From Caldisericaceae bacterium (GTDB lineage Bacteria > Caldisericota > Caldisericia > Caldisericales > Caldisericaceae), in NCBI GenBank assembly GCA_021161495.1, contig JAGHAO010000172.1:1-5381 (forward strand): a stretch of 5,381 nucleotides of DNA, given 5' to 3'. Every line of letters starts with the position of its first letter. Within the stretch, counting starts at the first letter, position 1. Positions 1 through 5,381 of this stretch are shown here, one piece after another. A program made the position numbers and the translations under genes. The notes beneath the pieces were generated by a model. The model was not told where the DNA came from, searched no databases, and was given only the letters and a program-made list of their open reading frames with translations.

Positions 1-725
1 CCCATTATGTTCCCCCGGAAGTCATAGAACCTGCTTGCTTTTCCCCAAAGAATTCTTCTTTCTCCTTTTAAGCGGGCATTTTCCACTATTGCGGTGATCG
101 CTCCGTTTTCGTATTTTACGGATTTATACCTCTTATCCGGCTTTTTTCCCGTTAAAGTGTAATCTATAAGGATGGGTATTCTTTTGCCGTAGAGAGGGAT
201 TGCATACTCATAATTTCCTTTTCCTAATATGTCCTTTTTGGAAACGTCCGTCATATTTTCTGCGGTTTTGTTCCATACGATTACCTTTCCGTTCTTATTA
301 ACTGCAAACAGAATATCGGGTATAAACTCAATAATGCTCTTCATTAATGCTATACCCCTGGAATTTGCTTCCGATTCCCTATATTCCTTTATATTTGACA
401 CATCCACAACCGAGAGCACAAAATAAGATTCGGAAAGGATTTTCGACACGTAAAAAAACCTCATTATATAGGAAGAATTGTTTCTCTTTGCAAGGATAAT
501 CTGTTTGTCGTTTTTGCAGTCTATATATTGCCAGGCTTTATTTTTGACGGTGAAAAAACTTAGGATAAACTCCGTAGCGCTCATTCCTTTGATCTCTTCA
601 AATTTTACGCCAATAATTTCAAAAATCCTGGAATTTGCGGTTACTATTTTCTCATTGCTGTCAAAAATAACAAGCCCCATAGAAGCGTTGTTTATAAAAT
701 CCGTTATGACTTTTTCAATTATCAT
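1..725 (-). CDS. PAS-domain sensory/signalling protein, C-terminus beyond window
   Basis: This open frame begins at the ATG at 725-723 and runs without a stop to the left edge, giving 241 codons of an incomplete gene. The start is set by GAGGGG five bases upstream. Two PAS-like sensor domains are visible. The first covers about residues 5-112 (GLVIFDSNEKIVTANSRIFE, a typical PAS opening). The second runs from about 124 to beyond 241 (FIPDILFAVNKNGKVIVWNK, then ILGKGNYEYAIPLYGKRIPI), and closely resembles PAS domains that precede histidine-kinase or other output modules. No N-terminal signal peptide or membrane helix is seen, so a cytoplasmic sensor of a small ligand, redox state or cofactor is likely. 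The output domain is off the window, so kinase, cyclase, HD-GYP or regulator cannot be distinguished. It starts 38 bases after pyrG on the same strand with no terminator between, so co-transcription is likely. Confidence 0.85.
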   Translation of the reverse strand, partial: MIIEKVITDFINNASMGLVIFDSNEKIVTANSRIFEIIGVKFEEIKGMSATEFILSFFTVKNKAWQYIDCKNDKQIILAKRNNSSYIMRFFYVSKILSESYFVLSVVDVSNIKEYRESEANSRGIALMKSIIEFIPDILFAVNKNGKVIVWNKTAENMTDVSKKDILGKGNYEYAIPLYGKRIPILIDYTLTGKKPDKRYKSVKYENGAITAIVENARLKGERRILWGKASRFYDFRGNIM

Positions 726-763
726 ATTTACCCCTCATTTTATTATAAACGCAAAATACCATT

Positions 764-2350
764 TTACAAATCGAGGGATGCTTTTACGAAGCCCGCGAAC
801 AACGGTGCAGCTTTGTTCGGGCGGGATTTAAATTCCGGGTGTGATTGTGTCGCAACAAAAAATTTGTGTTTTGTTATCTCTATAAATTCCACGAGTCTGC
901 CGTCGGGAGATTCTCCTGAAATGGTGAGTCCGTTTTTCTCTAAGATTTCTCTGTAATCGGGGTTTACTTCGTATCTGTGCCTGTGCCGTTCGCTGACCAC
1001 CTTTTTTCCGTAAAGGGCGTATGTTTTCGTCCCTTCTTTCAGGACTGCGGGATACGCTCCGAGGCGCATTGTTCCGCCTTTGTCCGTTATATTTTTTTGT
1101 TCGGGTAAGATGTCTATAACCGGGTATTTCGTGTTCGGATCGAACTCCGTGGAATTTGCGCCTTCCAAATGGCATACGTTCCGCGCAAATTCGATTACCG
1201 CACATTGCAGGCCCAAGCATATTCCCAAAAAGGGAATGCCGTGCTCTCTTGCGTATCGGATTGCTGAAATTTTCCCTTCGATTCCCCTTGTTCCGAAACC
1301 TCCGGGTACGAGGATTCCGTTCACGTCTCCGAAAAGCTCTTCTATGTTTTCATTTTGCACGGCCTCAGAGTCAATCCATTTTATTTTTACCGAGGAGTCA
1401 AAAACCGCTCCTGCATGATTCAGCGCTTCTATAACGCTGAGGTATGCGTCTTTCAGTTTTGTGTATTTCCCGACTATTCCGATTGTAACAGACCTCTTCG
1501 GGTTTAATACTTTGTTTGTAAACTCACACCACTTTTCCAAATCGGGGTTCCGTTTTTCGCCGAACAGTTTTTCCGTGATCAAGTCTCCTAAGGACTGCTT
1601 CTCGAAAATCAAAGGGACTTCGTATGTGCTTTTTGCGTTCCTTGCTTCGATAATCGCGCGTTTTTCAACGTCACAGAAAAGGGACAGTTTGTCTTTCGTT
1701 TTTTCGTTCAAAGGTACTTCTGTCCTGCATACAAGTACGTCAGGCTGTATTCCCATTCCTCTGAGTTCCCTCACGCTGTGCTGCGTAGGTTTTGTTTTCA
1801 CTTCGTTCGACATTCTGAGGTGCGGAAGCAGTGAAACGTGAATATAAAGCACATTTTCCCTACCTATGTCTTTTTTGATCTGCCTTATTGCTTCGATAAA
1901 AGGTTGGCTTTCTATGTCTCCTACCGTCCCGCCGATTTCCGTAATCGTAACGTCTGAATTTTTCCCAAGAGAGAATAGAACGGATTTTATTTCATTTGTA
2001 ACGTGCGGGACTATTTGCACCGTTTTCCCGAGATACACTCCTTTTCTTTCTTTTGTGATAACGCTTAAATATATTTTTCCGGTTGTTATGTTGTTGTCTT
2101 TTGTCAAGTTTCTGTCTGTAAAACGTTCGTAATTTCCTATGTCAAGGTCCGTTTCTCCTCCGTCTTCGGTAACAAAAACTTCTCCATGTTCATAAGGAGA
2201 CATTGTTCCCGCATCTATCTGCAAGTAAGGGTCTATTTTCACCATATTGACGTCATAAGAGCGAACTTTTAGAAGCATCCCTACTGAGGATGCGGTAATT
2301 CCCTTTCCTATCGACGATGCAACTCCGCCTGTAATAAATATAAATTTCAA
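764..2350 (-). CDS. pyrG: CTP synthase (glutamine-hydrolysing)
   Basis: This is a full-length 528-residue CTP synthase, which converts UTP, ATP and glutamine to CTP as the last step of de novo pyrimidine nucleotide synthesis in the cytoplasm. The N-terminal synthetase domain (about 1-265) carries the P-loop SSIGKG at 12-17, the KIDPYLQIDAGTMSPYEHGE block near 38-57, likely Mg-binding D70 and E138, and KTKPTQHSV at 185-193 in the UTP/CTP site. The C-terminal class I glutamine amidotransferase domain (about 285-528) has the oxyanion segment PGGFGTRG, nucleophile C378 in GICLGLQ, and H504/E506 in SHPEF. All catalytic residues are present. The start is TTG: an in-frame TGA lies two codons upstream, and the next in-frame Met (residue 25) would remove the P-loop. 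AGAGGTGAT sits just upstream. It ends with TAA at 766-764 at the normal family length. Confidence 0.98.
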   Translation of the reverse strand: MKFIFITGGVASSIGKGITASSVGMLLKVRSYDVNMVKIDPYLQIDAGTMSPYEHGEVFVTEDGGETDLDIGNYERFTDRNLTKDNNITTGKIYLSVITKERKGVYLGKTVQIVPHVTNEIKSVLFSLGKNSDVTITEIGGTVGDIESQPFIEAIRQIKKDIGRENVLYIHVSLLPHLRMSNEVKTKPTQHSVRELRGMGIQPDVLVCRTEVPLNEKTKDKLSLFCDVEKRAIIEARNAKSTYEVPLIFEKQSLGDLITEKLFGEKRNPDLEKWCEFTNKVLNPKRSVTIGIVGKYTKLKDAYLSVIEALNHAGAVFDSSVKIKWIDSEAVQNENIEELFGDVNGILVPGGFGTRGIEGKISAIRYAREHGIPFLGICLGLQCAVIEFARNVCHLEGANSTEFDPNTKYPVIDILPEQKNITDKGGTMRLGAYPAVLKEGTKTYALYGKKVVSERHRHRYEVNPDYREILEKNGLTISGESPDGRLVEFIEITKHKFFVATQSHPEFKSRPNKAAPLFAGFVKASLDL

Positions 2351-2363
2351 TTTTCATCACCTC
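2351..2363 (-). promoter_or_regulatory. pyrG ribosome binding site and TTG start context
   Basis: On the minus strand the sequence reads AGGTGATGAAAA followed by TTG. The AGGTGAT Shine-Dalgarno is close to the TTG at 2350-2348. The ATG inside it (2357-2355) is in a different frame from CTP synthase and its frame soon closes, so the TTG is the real initiation codon. Confidence 0.75.
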
Positions 2364-2380
2364 TTTTAAAACAATATCGA

Positions 2381-2408
2381 ATTATATCAAAATTCAGCTT
2401 ATTGACAA
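2381..2408 (-). promoter_or_regulatory. pyrG promoter (sigma-70 type)
   Basis: On the minus strand TTGTCA (2408-2403, five of six consensus) is followed after 16 bases by a perfect TATAAT (2386-2381) preceded by TGA, an extended -10. The predicted transcript start is near 2374, giving a leader of about 24 bases that contains the Shine-Dalgarno. The -35 box shares bases with the -35 of the oppositely oriented gntR promoter. I see no attenuator hairpin or run of G at the predicted start of the kind used by Bacillus pyrG. Confidence 0.7.
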
Positions 2409-2429
2409 ATCTCAAAATTATGATATTGT
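2402..2429 (+). promoter_or_regulatory. Promoter of the gntR-ybjQ-ABC operon
   Basis: A perfect TTGACA (2402-2407) is followed by a 16-base spacer and TATTGT (2424-2429), which is preceded by TGA as an extended -10. The expected transcript start is around 2436-2439, at or within a few bases of the gntR ATG at 2439, so the mRNA should be leaderless. TATGAT at 2419-2424 is an alternative -10 but lacks a correctly spaced -35. Confidence 0.65.
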
Positions 2430-2440
2430 ATTAATACAAT
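2425..2440. promoter_or_regulatory. Probable GntR/YtrA operator, 16-bp perfect palindrome
   Basis: ATTGTATTAATACAAT is perfectly self-complementary over 16 bases. It covers most of the gntR -10 box, the predicted transcript start and the first two bases of the ATG. YtrA-family repressors bind palindromes of this general form (TGTA...TACA arms) and repress their own operons. The assignment to this regulator is inference from position and symmetry; bound protein here would block RNA polymerase on the gntR side. Confidence 0.7.
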
Positions 2441-2804
2441 GATTAAAATATACGTAAATCCTTACGACAGCAAGCCTCTATATAGGCAGATTGTCGGCGA
2501 GATAAAAAATATAATTGCAAGTGGAGAGTTGAAAGAAGGAGAGAAACTTCCCACAGTCCGGGAGTTAGCCCTTTCCCTCAGCGTAAATCCGAATACCGTT
2601 GCAAGAGCGTACAGAGAACTCGAACGGGAAGGTTTTATAGAAACGTTCACAGGGAAAGGAACATTTGTAAGTAGGAAGGTAAGTGCAAAGGTTTCCGGCA
2701 AACTCGAGCAACTTATAAGGGCGGTAATAATAGAATCGAGGAGAAACGGGATAACAATCGAAAATTTATGCAAAAAAATAAAGGAAAGGAGTGAGGAGTT
2801 ATGA
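2439..2804 (+). CDS. GntR-family transcriptional regulator, YtrA subfamily
   Basis: This encodes a short DNA-binding repressor of 121 residues, the usual length of the YtrA branch of the GntR family. A winged helix-turn-helix domain occupies about residues 11-78: PLYRQIVGEIKNIIASGEL, then KLPTVRELALSLSVNPNTVARAYRELEREG with the recognition helix near 49-62, then the wing TFTGKGTFVS. The remaining 43 residues form only about two helices, too small for the ligand-binding FadR or UTRA domains and consistent with the small YtrA dimerisation tail. YtrA regulators usually repress the adjacent ABC exporter operon, which follows here. There is no Shine-Dalgarno before the ATG, and the promoter predicts a leaderless transcript. 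Its TGA stop overlaps the next start as ATGA. The inducing signal cannot be read from sequence. Confidence 0.93.
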   Translation: MIKIYVNPYDSKPLYRQIVGEIKNIIASGELKEGEKLPTVRELALSLSVNPNTVARAYRELEREGFIETFTGKGTFVSRKVSAKVSGKLEQLIRAVIIESRRNGITIENLCKKIKERSEEL

Positions 2805-3115
2805 TTTTAACAACGCTTGATTACGTACCCGGAAAAGAAGTCAAAGAAGTTTTGGGAGTCGCGATGGGAAACATTGTGCGTGCAAAGAACATCGGGCAGG
2901 ACATCCTTGCAGGCCTCAGGAACATTGCCGGAGGCGAGGTAAAAGAATACACGCAACTCTTAAAAGAAGCGAGGGAAGAAGCGATTGAACGAATGAAAAA
3001 ATACGCCGAGGAAATGGGGGCGGATGCCGTTTTAAACGTGCGTTTTGTAACATCTTCCGTAATGCAGGGCGCTGCGGAACTGCTTGCGTACGGAACCGCA
3101 GTGAAATTAGAATAG
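2801..3115 (+). CDS. YbjQ / UPF0145 family protein (putative heavy-metal-binding domain)
   Basis: This encodes a 104-residue protein of the YbjQ/UPF0145 family. Visible family traits are the opening MILTTLDYVPGKEV, the NIGQD segment near 30-34, a central amphipathic helix EYTQLLKEAREEAIERMKKYAEE (about 49-71), GADAV at 73-77, and the C-terminal strand YGTAVKL. Family members are small soluble alpha/beta proteins that form ring oligomers. The name 'heavy-metal-binding' in databases rests on weak evidence, and this copy has no cysteine or histidine, which argues against soft-metal binding through such ligands. It starts within the gntR stop (ATGA overlap) behind GGAGTGAGGAG, and stops 4 bases before the ABC ATPase, so it is made with them. 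A role as accessory or sensor for the transporter is possible but not shown. Confidence 0.88.
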   Translation: MILTTLDYVPGKEVKEVLGVAMGNIVRAKNIGQDILAGLRNIAGGEVKEYTQLLKEAREEAIERMKKYAEEMGADAVLNVRFVTSSVMQGAAELLAYGTAVKLE

Positions 3116-3119
3116 AAAA

Positions 3120-3992
3120 ATGAATATCCTGAAATGCGAAAATCTGACAAAGTCGTACGGGAATGTAAAGGCTCTGAATGAGTTTTCTTTTACGGTCCCC
3201 CGGGGGAGCATCACGGGCCTTTTGGGGCCTAACGGTGCCGGAAAAACAACAACCCTTAAAATAATTAACGGGCTTATAACGAAATACGGCGGCGAGGTCG
3301 AAATTTTCGGCGAAAAAATCTCTCCGGGGAATTTTTCTTACAGAAGAAAAATAGGGTTTGTCCCGGAGGAATTTTCTCTTTACGAGTATATGAAAGGAAC
3401 GGAAATCATTGCGTTCAACGGAGAACTTACGGGGAAAAGCGGAGAAAAAATCATAGAAAATTTGCAAAGCGTATTCAATCTGCCTCTTGAAAGAAAAATT
3501 GCCACATATTCGCGCGGAATGAGATAACTCCTTTCTCTTTACCTTGCGCTTCAAACAAATCCCGAACTTCTCGTGCTGGACGAGCCTACCGACGGGCTCG
3601 ATCCCATTGTCCGCTCCAAATTGTTCGATTTTATTTTCGATTATGTTGCTCGCTTCAAAACAACAATTCTTTTTTCTTCACACATACTTTCCGAAATCGA
3701 GCGCATTTCCGACAGAGTGATATTTATAAAAAACGGAAGACGCATACTTGAAGAGGATATAGATTCGCTAAAAGAAAATTCGGCGCTGTTTGTTGCAAAG
3801 GCAAAATCCGGAAATGCAAAGATTCCCGGCTTTGTGACTTATGAAGAAAAAGATGGTTTTATGGAAATTCGCGCAATCGGGAACGCAAAAGAAGCGGAAG
3901 AAAAACTTCGGGACGCGGGTTTTGAGGTTGTAAAGAAAATCCCCCTTACATTCGAAGAAATCGTCGTAAGCTATACGGAGGCCTACAAATGA
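3120..3992 (+). pseudogene. ABC transporter ATP-binding protein interrupted by an in-frame TAA
   Basis: The frame encodes a 290-position ABC ATPase of the ABC-2 exporter class, split by TAA at codon 136 (3525-3527). Before the stop lie Walker A GPNGAGKTT (36-44, K42), a Q-loop region IGFVPEEFSLYEY in which Glu stands at the usual Gln site, and the degenerate signature YSRGM (130-134). After it, in the same frame with no further stop or shift, come Walker B LLVLDEP (150-156, E155), the D-loop GLDP, H-loop H188 in SSHILSE, and a C-terminal extension normal for this class. Family members usually read RGMRQR or RGMKQR, so the stop sits at the conserved Gln; one C-to-T change of CAA would create it. 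The first in-frame start after the stop is GTG at 3573, without a ribosome binding site and already inside Walker B, so a functional restart is unlikely. It may be inactive, a variant or a sequence error. The end overlaps the permease start. Confidence 0.88.
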
Positions 3993-4720
3993 AGGCGATA
4001 CTTAAAAAAGAATTTCGCGAAAACATTATGAAATTTATTGTGGAAACGGCGTTGCTTTCCGGAATTTCGGCAACACTGATACCATTGGGCTTCAAATTGC
4101 TTGTGGACATCGAAAAAGAAAATCCGCTTATAAGTTCGAGATACGGCCCTCTTCTTGCACAATTAAGAGACCTTAACGTATTTGTCCGTTCGCAGTGGTT
4201 CGGAAAAAATCTGCTGGAACTTGCAATTCTCTTTGCCGTGATAAACGGGATCGGTATAGTTGCAGGGGAATACGAGAGAAAGACAGCGATCTTCCTGTTT
4301 TCGAGGCCCGTCTCAAGGAAAAGCGTATTTTTCGGGAAAATTGTTGTGGCAATTCTTTATACGCTTATTCCGATTATAATATCTACCTTCTTTATTCTTC
4401 CGTCCGTGAAAACAGTCCCTCAAAGCCTCGATATGCCGATTTTTTTCAAACTTTTGATTCAGGCATTGTTTGCCTCGACTCTTACCGTCGTAATTGCGGG
4501 TATTGCGTCAATTATAGTTAATGACAGGGTAAAAGGCGGGTTAATCATCCTATCTTGCATAGTAGGAGATATTATTCTTGCATCCGTTCTGAAATGGAAT
4601 TTTATTAATTATTCTCTGCTGTTTACGGGAGATTTTGTAAAAACCCTTCTTATCTCATCCGTTGGAACTGTCCTTGCATTGGGTTTGTCCTTCCATTTGA
4701 TAGAGAAAAAAGAATTCTGA
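3989..4720 (+). CDS. ABC-2 type transporter permease
   Basis: This encodes a 243-residue integral membrane protein, the channel half of the exporter whose ATPase is encoded just upstream. About six hydrophobic segments can be seen, near residues 17-39, 74-93, 118-138, 152-177, 183-201 and 217-237. Between the second and third is EYERKTAIFLFSRPVSRKSVFFGK (94-117), the characteristic cytoplasmic loop of ABC-2 permeases (E followed by T, L, PVSR and GK). The N-terminus MKAILKKEFRENI is the usual amphipathic lead-in. It starts at an ATGA overlap with the ATPase stop, with GGAGG seven bases upstream. It is intact although the partner ATPase is broken, so it may have no functional motor unless another ATPase substitutes. 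The substrate is unknown; a lipid, peptide or antibiotic-type molecule would be typical, by inference from the YtrA context. Confidence 0.9.
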   Translation: MKAILKKEFRENIMKFIVETALLSGISATLIPLGFKLLVDIEKENPLISSRYGPLLAQLRDLNVFVRSQWFGKNLLELAILFAVINGIGIVAGEYERKTAIFLFSRPVSRKSVFFGKIVVAILYTLIPIIISTFFILPSVKTVPQSLDMPIFFKLLIQALFASTLTVVIAGIASIIVNDRVKGGLIILSCIVGDIILASVLKWNFINYSLLFTGDFVKTLLISSVGTVLALGLSFHLIEKKEF

Positions 4721-4800
4721 GTTAAAGATATTAAAAAAATTCCGGTGTGTATCTTTTTGCAGAGATGCAGGAGACGGCCGGTGACGAGTATTTTATAGAA

Positions 4801-4832
4801 AGCAAAACCCCGGGATGTTCGGTTTCCCGGGG
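4801..4832 (-). terminator. Rho-independent terminator of the DUF4405 gene
   Basis: On the minus strand CCCCGGGA (4832-4825), a 9-base loop and TCCCGGGG (4815-4808) form an 8-bp GC-rich stem followed by TTTTGCTTT. It begins 13 bases after the TAG stop of the small membrane protein. On the plus strand the stem is followed by CGATAATG with no T run, so it should not terminate the ABC operon efficiently. Confidence 0.9.
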
Positions 4833-4845
4833 CGATAATGCCGTT

Positions 4846-5109
4846 CTATTTGAAAAGCGCTTTCCACTCGCTGAGCCACAATTTAAAGTTCAGTATTAAG
4901 TGGATTCCTATAAGTCCGGACATTACAAATCCTATTAACGTATGAATCTTGGTAAGAGCTCGTTTACTGAAACCCCAAAAACTCCATCCGTTTGCTTTTG
5001 CAAGCAAACCATGAGGAGCAACGTGAAGCCCTACTCCGGTGAAAAATACAATAACAAATGTAATAAACAGTAAAAGCGATATTACGGCACGCCATTTTGC
5101 AATTTTCAT
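4846..5109 (-). CDS. DUF4405 / cytochrome b-like two-helix membrane protein
   Basis: This encodes an 87-residue membrane protein resembling the DUF4405 family. Hydrophobic helices lie near residues 9-28 (ISLLLFITFVIVFFTGVGLH) and 53-75 (TKIHTLIGFVMSGLIGIHLILNF). Between them is WSFWGFSKRALTKIH, with the conserved 'W..G.SK...IH' pattern. H56 and H70 in the second helix are 14 residues apart, the spacing seen when one helix supplies ligands to stacked b-type haems; H29 and H33 lie at the end of helix one. A role in membrane electron transfer is therefore plausible but inferred. The ATG at 5109 was chosen over an in-frame ATG at 5148 because AGGAGG (5121-5116) lies six bases upstream, and the promoter -10 covers 5145-5140, inside the longer version. 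It is monocistronic and convergent with the ABC operon. Confidence 0.85.
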   Translation of the reverse strand: MKIAKWRAVISLLLFITFVIVFFTGVGLHVAPHGLLAKANGWSFWGFSKRALTKIHTLIGFVMSGLIGIHLILNFKLWLSEWKALFK

Positions 5110-5139
5110 TTTTAGCCTCCTATTCTGTGCAAGTGACTT

Positions 5140-5167
5140 ATTATACAATACTTATCGATTCTGCAAA
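5140..5167 (-). promoter_or_regulatory. Promoter of the DUF4405 gene
   Basis: On the minus strand a perfect TATAAT (5145-5140) follows TTTGCA (5167-5162, four of six consensus) with a 16-base spacer. The transcript should start near 5133, leaving about 24 bases of leader containing the AGGAGG. This also excludes the upstream in-frame ATG at 5148 as the start. Confidence 0.6.
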
Positions 5168-5256
5168 ACCATTTCGAACCCGCAAATCTCATCTTTTTAA
5201 TAATACAAGGACAAAATGAATGCAATGTGAAACCTTAACTTGATTTCGAAATTTTT

Positions 5257-5265
5257 TGGTATAAT
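5257..5265 (+). promoter_or_regulatory. Extended -10 promoter of the MFS gene
   Basis: TGGTATAAT is a perfect TATAAT (5260-5265) with the extended TGn element. The -35 is poor: TTGATT (5240-5245) is only 14 bases away and TTAACT (5235-5240) is 19 away. Six bases separate the -10 from the GTG at 5272, so the predicted transcript start falls on or beside the start codon. Confidence 0.6.
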
Positions 5266-5271
5266 GGCTCC

Positions 5272-5381
5272 GTGAAAAGAAATCTCCGAATTGCGTTGCT
5301 TTTACAGATTATCGTATCCGGAGTCCCGCTTATGGCAGACCTCTTCATTCCGGAGTTTGCCGTAAAGTTGGGTGCGAGCAA
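5272..5381 (+). CDS. Probable MFS transporter, N-terminal fragment
   Basis: The frame from GTG at 5272 is open to the right edge, giving 36 codons and two bases. The peptide begins MKRNLRIALLLQIIVSGVPL and continues MADLFIPEFAVKLGAS: a short basic lead, a hydrophobic helix (about 7-26), then a 'IPxFAxxLGAS' turn that is the common end of helix one and first loop in major facilitator superfamily transporters. Such proteins move small molecules across the cytoplasmic membrane by ion-coupled transport; the substrate cannot be guessed from this fragment. No Shine-Dalgarno precedes the GTG, and the -10 box lies only six bases upstream, so a leaderless mRNA is likely. The overlapping ATG at 5264 hits TGA within four codons and is not the start. 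It is divergent from the DUF4405 gene. Confidence 0.6.
   Translation, partial: MKRNLRIALLLQIIVSGVPLMADLFIPEFAVKLGAS

Noticed and set aside
229..831. Plus-strand open frames at 229-426 and 478-831
   Set aside because: They are antisense to the PAS protein and the end of pyrG, whose translations match known families.
1080..1434. Plus-strand open frames inside pyrG (also 1461-1841 and 1866-2132)
   Set aside because: Antisense shadows of the fully conserved CTP synthase, without ribosome binding sites or recognisable domains.
3525..3527. TAA recoded as glutamine in this organism
   Set aside because: pyrG ends with TAA at the normal family length with all C-terminal motifs complete, so TAA acts as a stop here.
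2916..3554. 212-codon minus-strand open frame across ybjQ and the ATPase
   Set aside because: Low-complexity, Arg- and Phe-rich translation typical of an antisense shadow; the plus strand carries recognised families here.
3573..3992. Independent gene starting at GTG 3573
   Set aside because: It starts inside Walker B, has no ribosome binding site, and continues the same frame as the upstream ATPase half; it is the C-terminal part of the broken gene.
4724..4758. Hairpin after the permease (AAAGATA ... TATCTTT) as operon terminator
   Set aside because: The stem is 7 bp and almost all A-U with a 19-base loop, too weak to support a confident call; no better plus-strand terminator was seen before 4846.
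5110..5148. Longer DUF4405 start at ATG 5148
   Set aside because: It would place the start codon upstream of the promoter's predicted transcript start, and the added 13 residues are not family-like; the 5109 ATG has AGGAGG at ideal spacing.
5201..5208. TAATACAA as a second GntR operator near the MFS gene
   Set aside because: Only one arm matches; the adjacent bases match the other arm at four of eight positions, as expected by chance in AT-rich spacer.

Overview
The window is an ordinary bacterial chromosomal segment of moderate-to-low GC. It has compact genes, strong AGGAGG-type ribosome binding sites on some genes, apparently leaderless starts on others, and sigma-70-like TATAAT promoters. 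The gene set (a YtrA-type GntR regulator with an ABC-2 exporter, a YbjQ protein, and a two-helix DUF4405 membrane protein) suggests an anaerobic bacterium of a Firmicutes-, Thermotogota- or Caldisericota-like lineage. I cannot place it more precisely, and that suggestion is inference. There are no RNA genes, CRISPR arrays or mobile elements.

Layout. From 1 to 2350 everything is on the minus strand: a complete CTP synthase gene (pyrG, 764-2350, TTG start), followed 38 bases later by a PAS-domain sensory protein (725 down to the window edge, C-terminus missing). A divergent promoter region of about 88 bases (2351-2438) separates these from a plus-strand operon: YtrA-family GntR repressor (2439-2804), YbjQ/UPF0145 protein (2801-3115), ABC transporter ATPase (3120-3992, broken by an in-frame TAA at 3525) and ABC-2 permease (3989-4720). 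The junctions are 4-base ATGA overlaps or a 4-base gap, so the four genes are almost certainly one transcription unit. Convergent to it lies a small DUF4405 haem-b-like membrane protein on the minus strand (4846-5109) with its own promoter and rho-independent terminator. Divergent from that, the first 36 codons of a probable MFS transporter start at 5272 and run off the right end.

How it works together. By analogy with YtrA systems, the GntR repressor probably controls its own operon by binding a perfect 16-bp palindrome that overlaps its promoter -10 and start codon, and is released when an envelope-related signal appears. The ABC ATPase and permease would then form the exporter. The ATPase is interrupted by a single nonsense codon exactly where the family carries a conserved glutamine after the signature motif, while all downstream motifs are intact. 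This looks like a recent mutation, a population variant or a sequence error. pyrG is housekeeping nucleotide metabolism and its link to the PAS protein is positional only.

Most notable are the nonsense-interrupted ATPase, the palindromic operator on a leaderless start, a second leaderless start on the MFS gene, and the interlocked -35 boxes of the two divergent promoters. I see no convincing evidence of a wholly new biological system.
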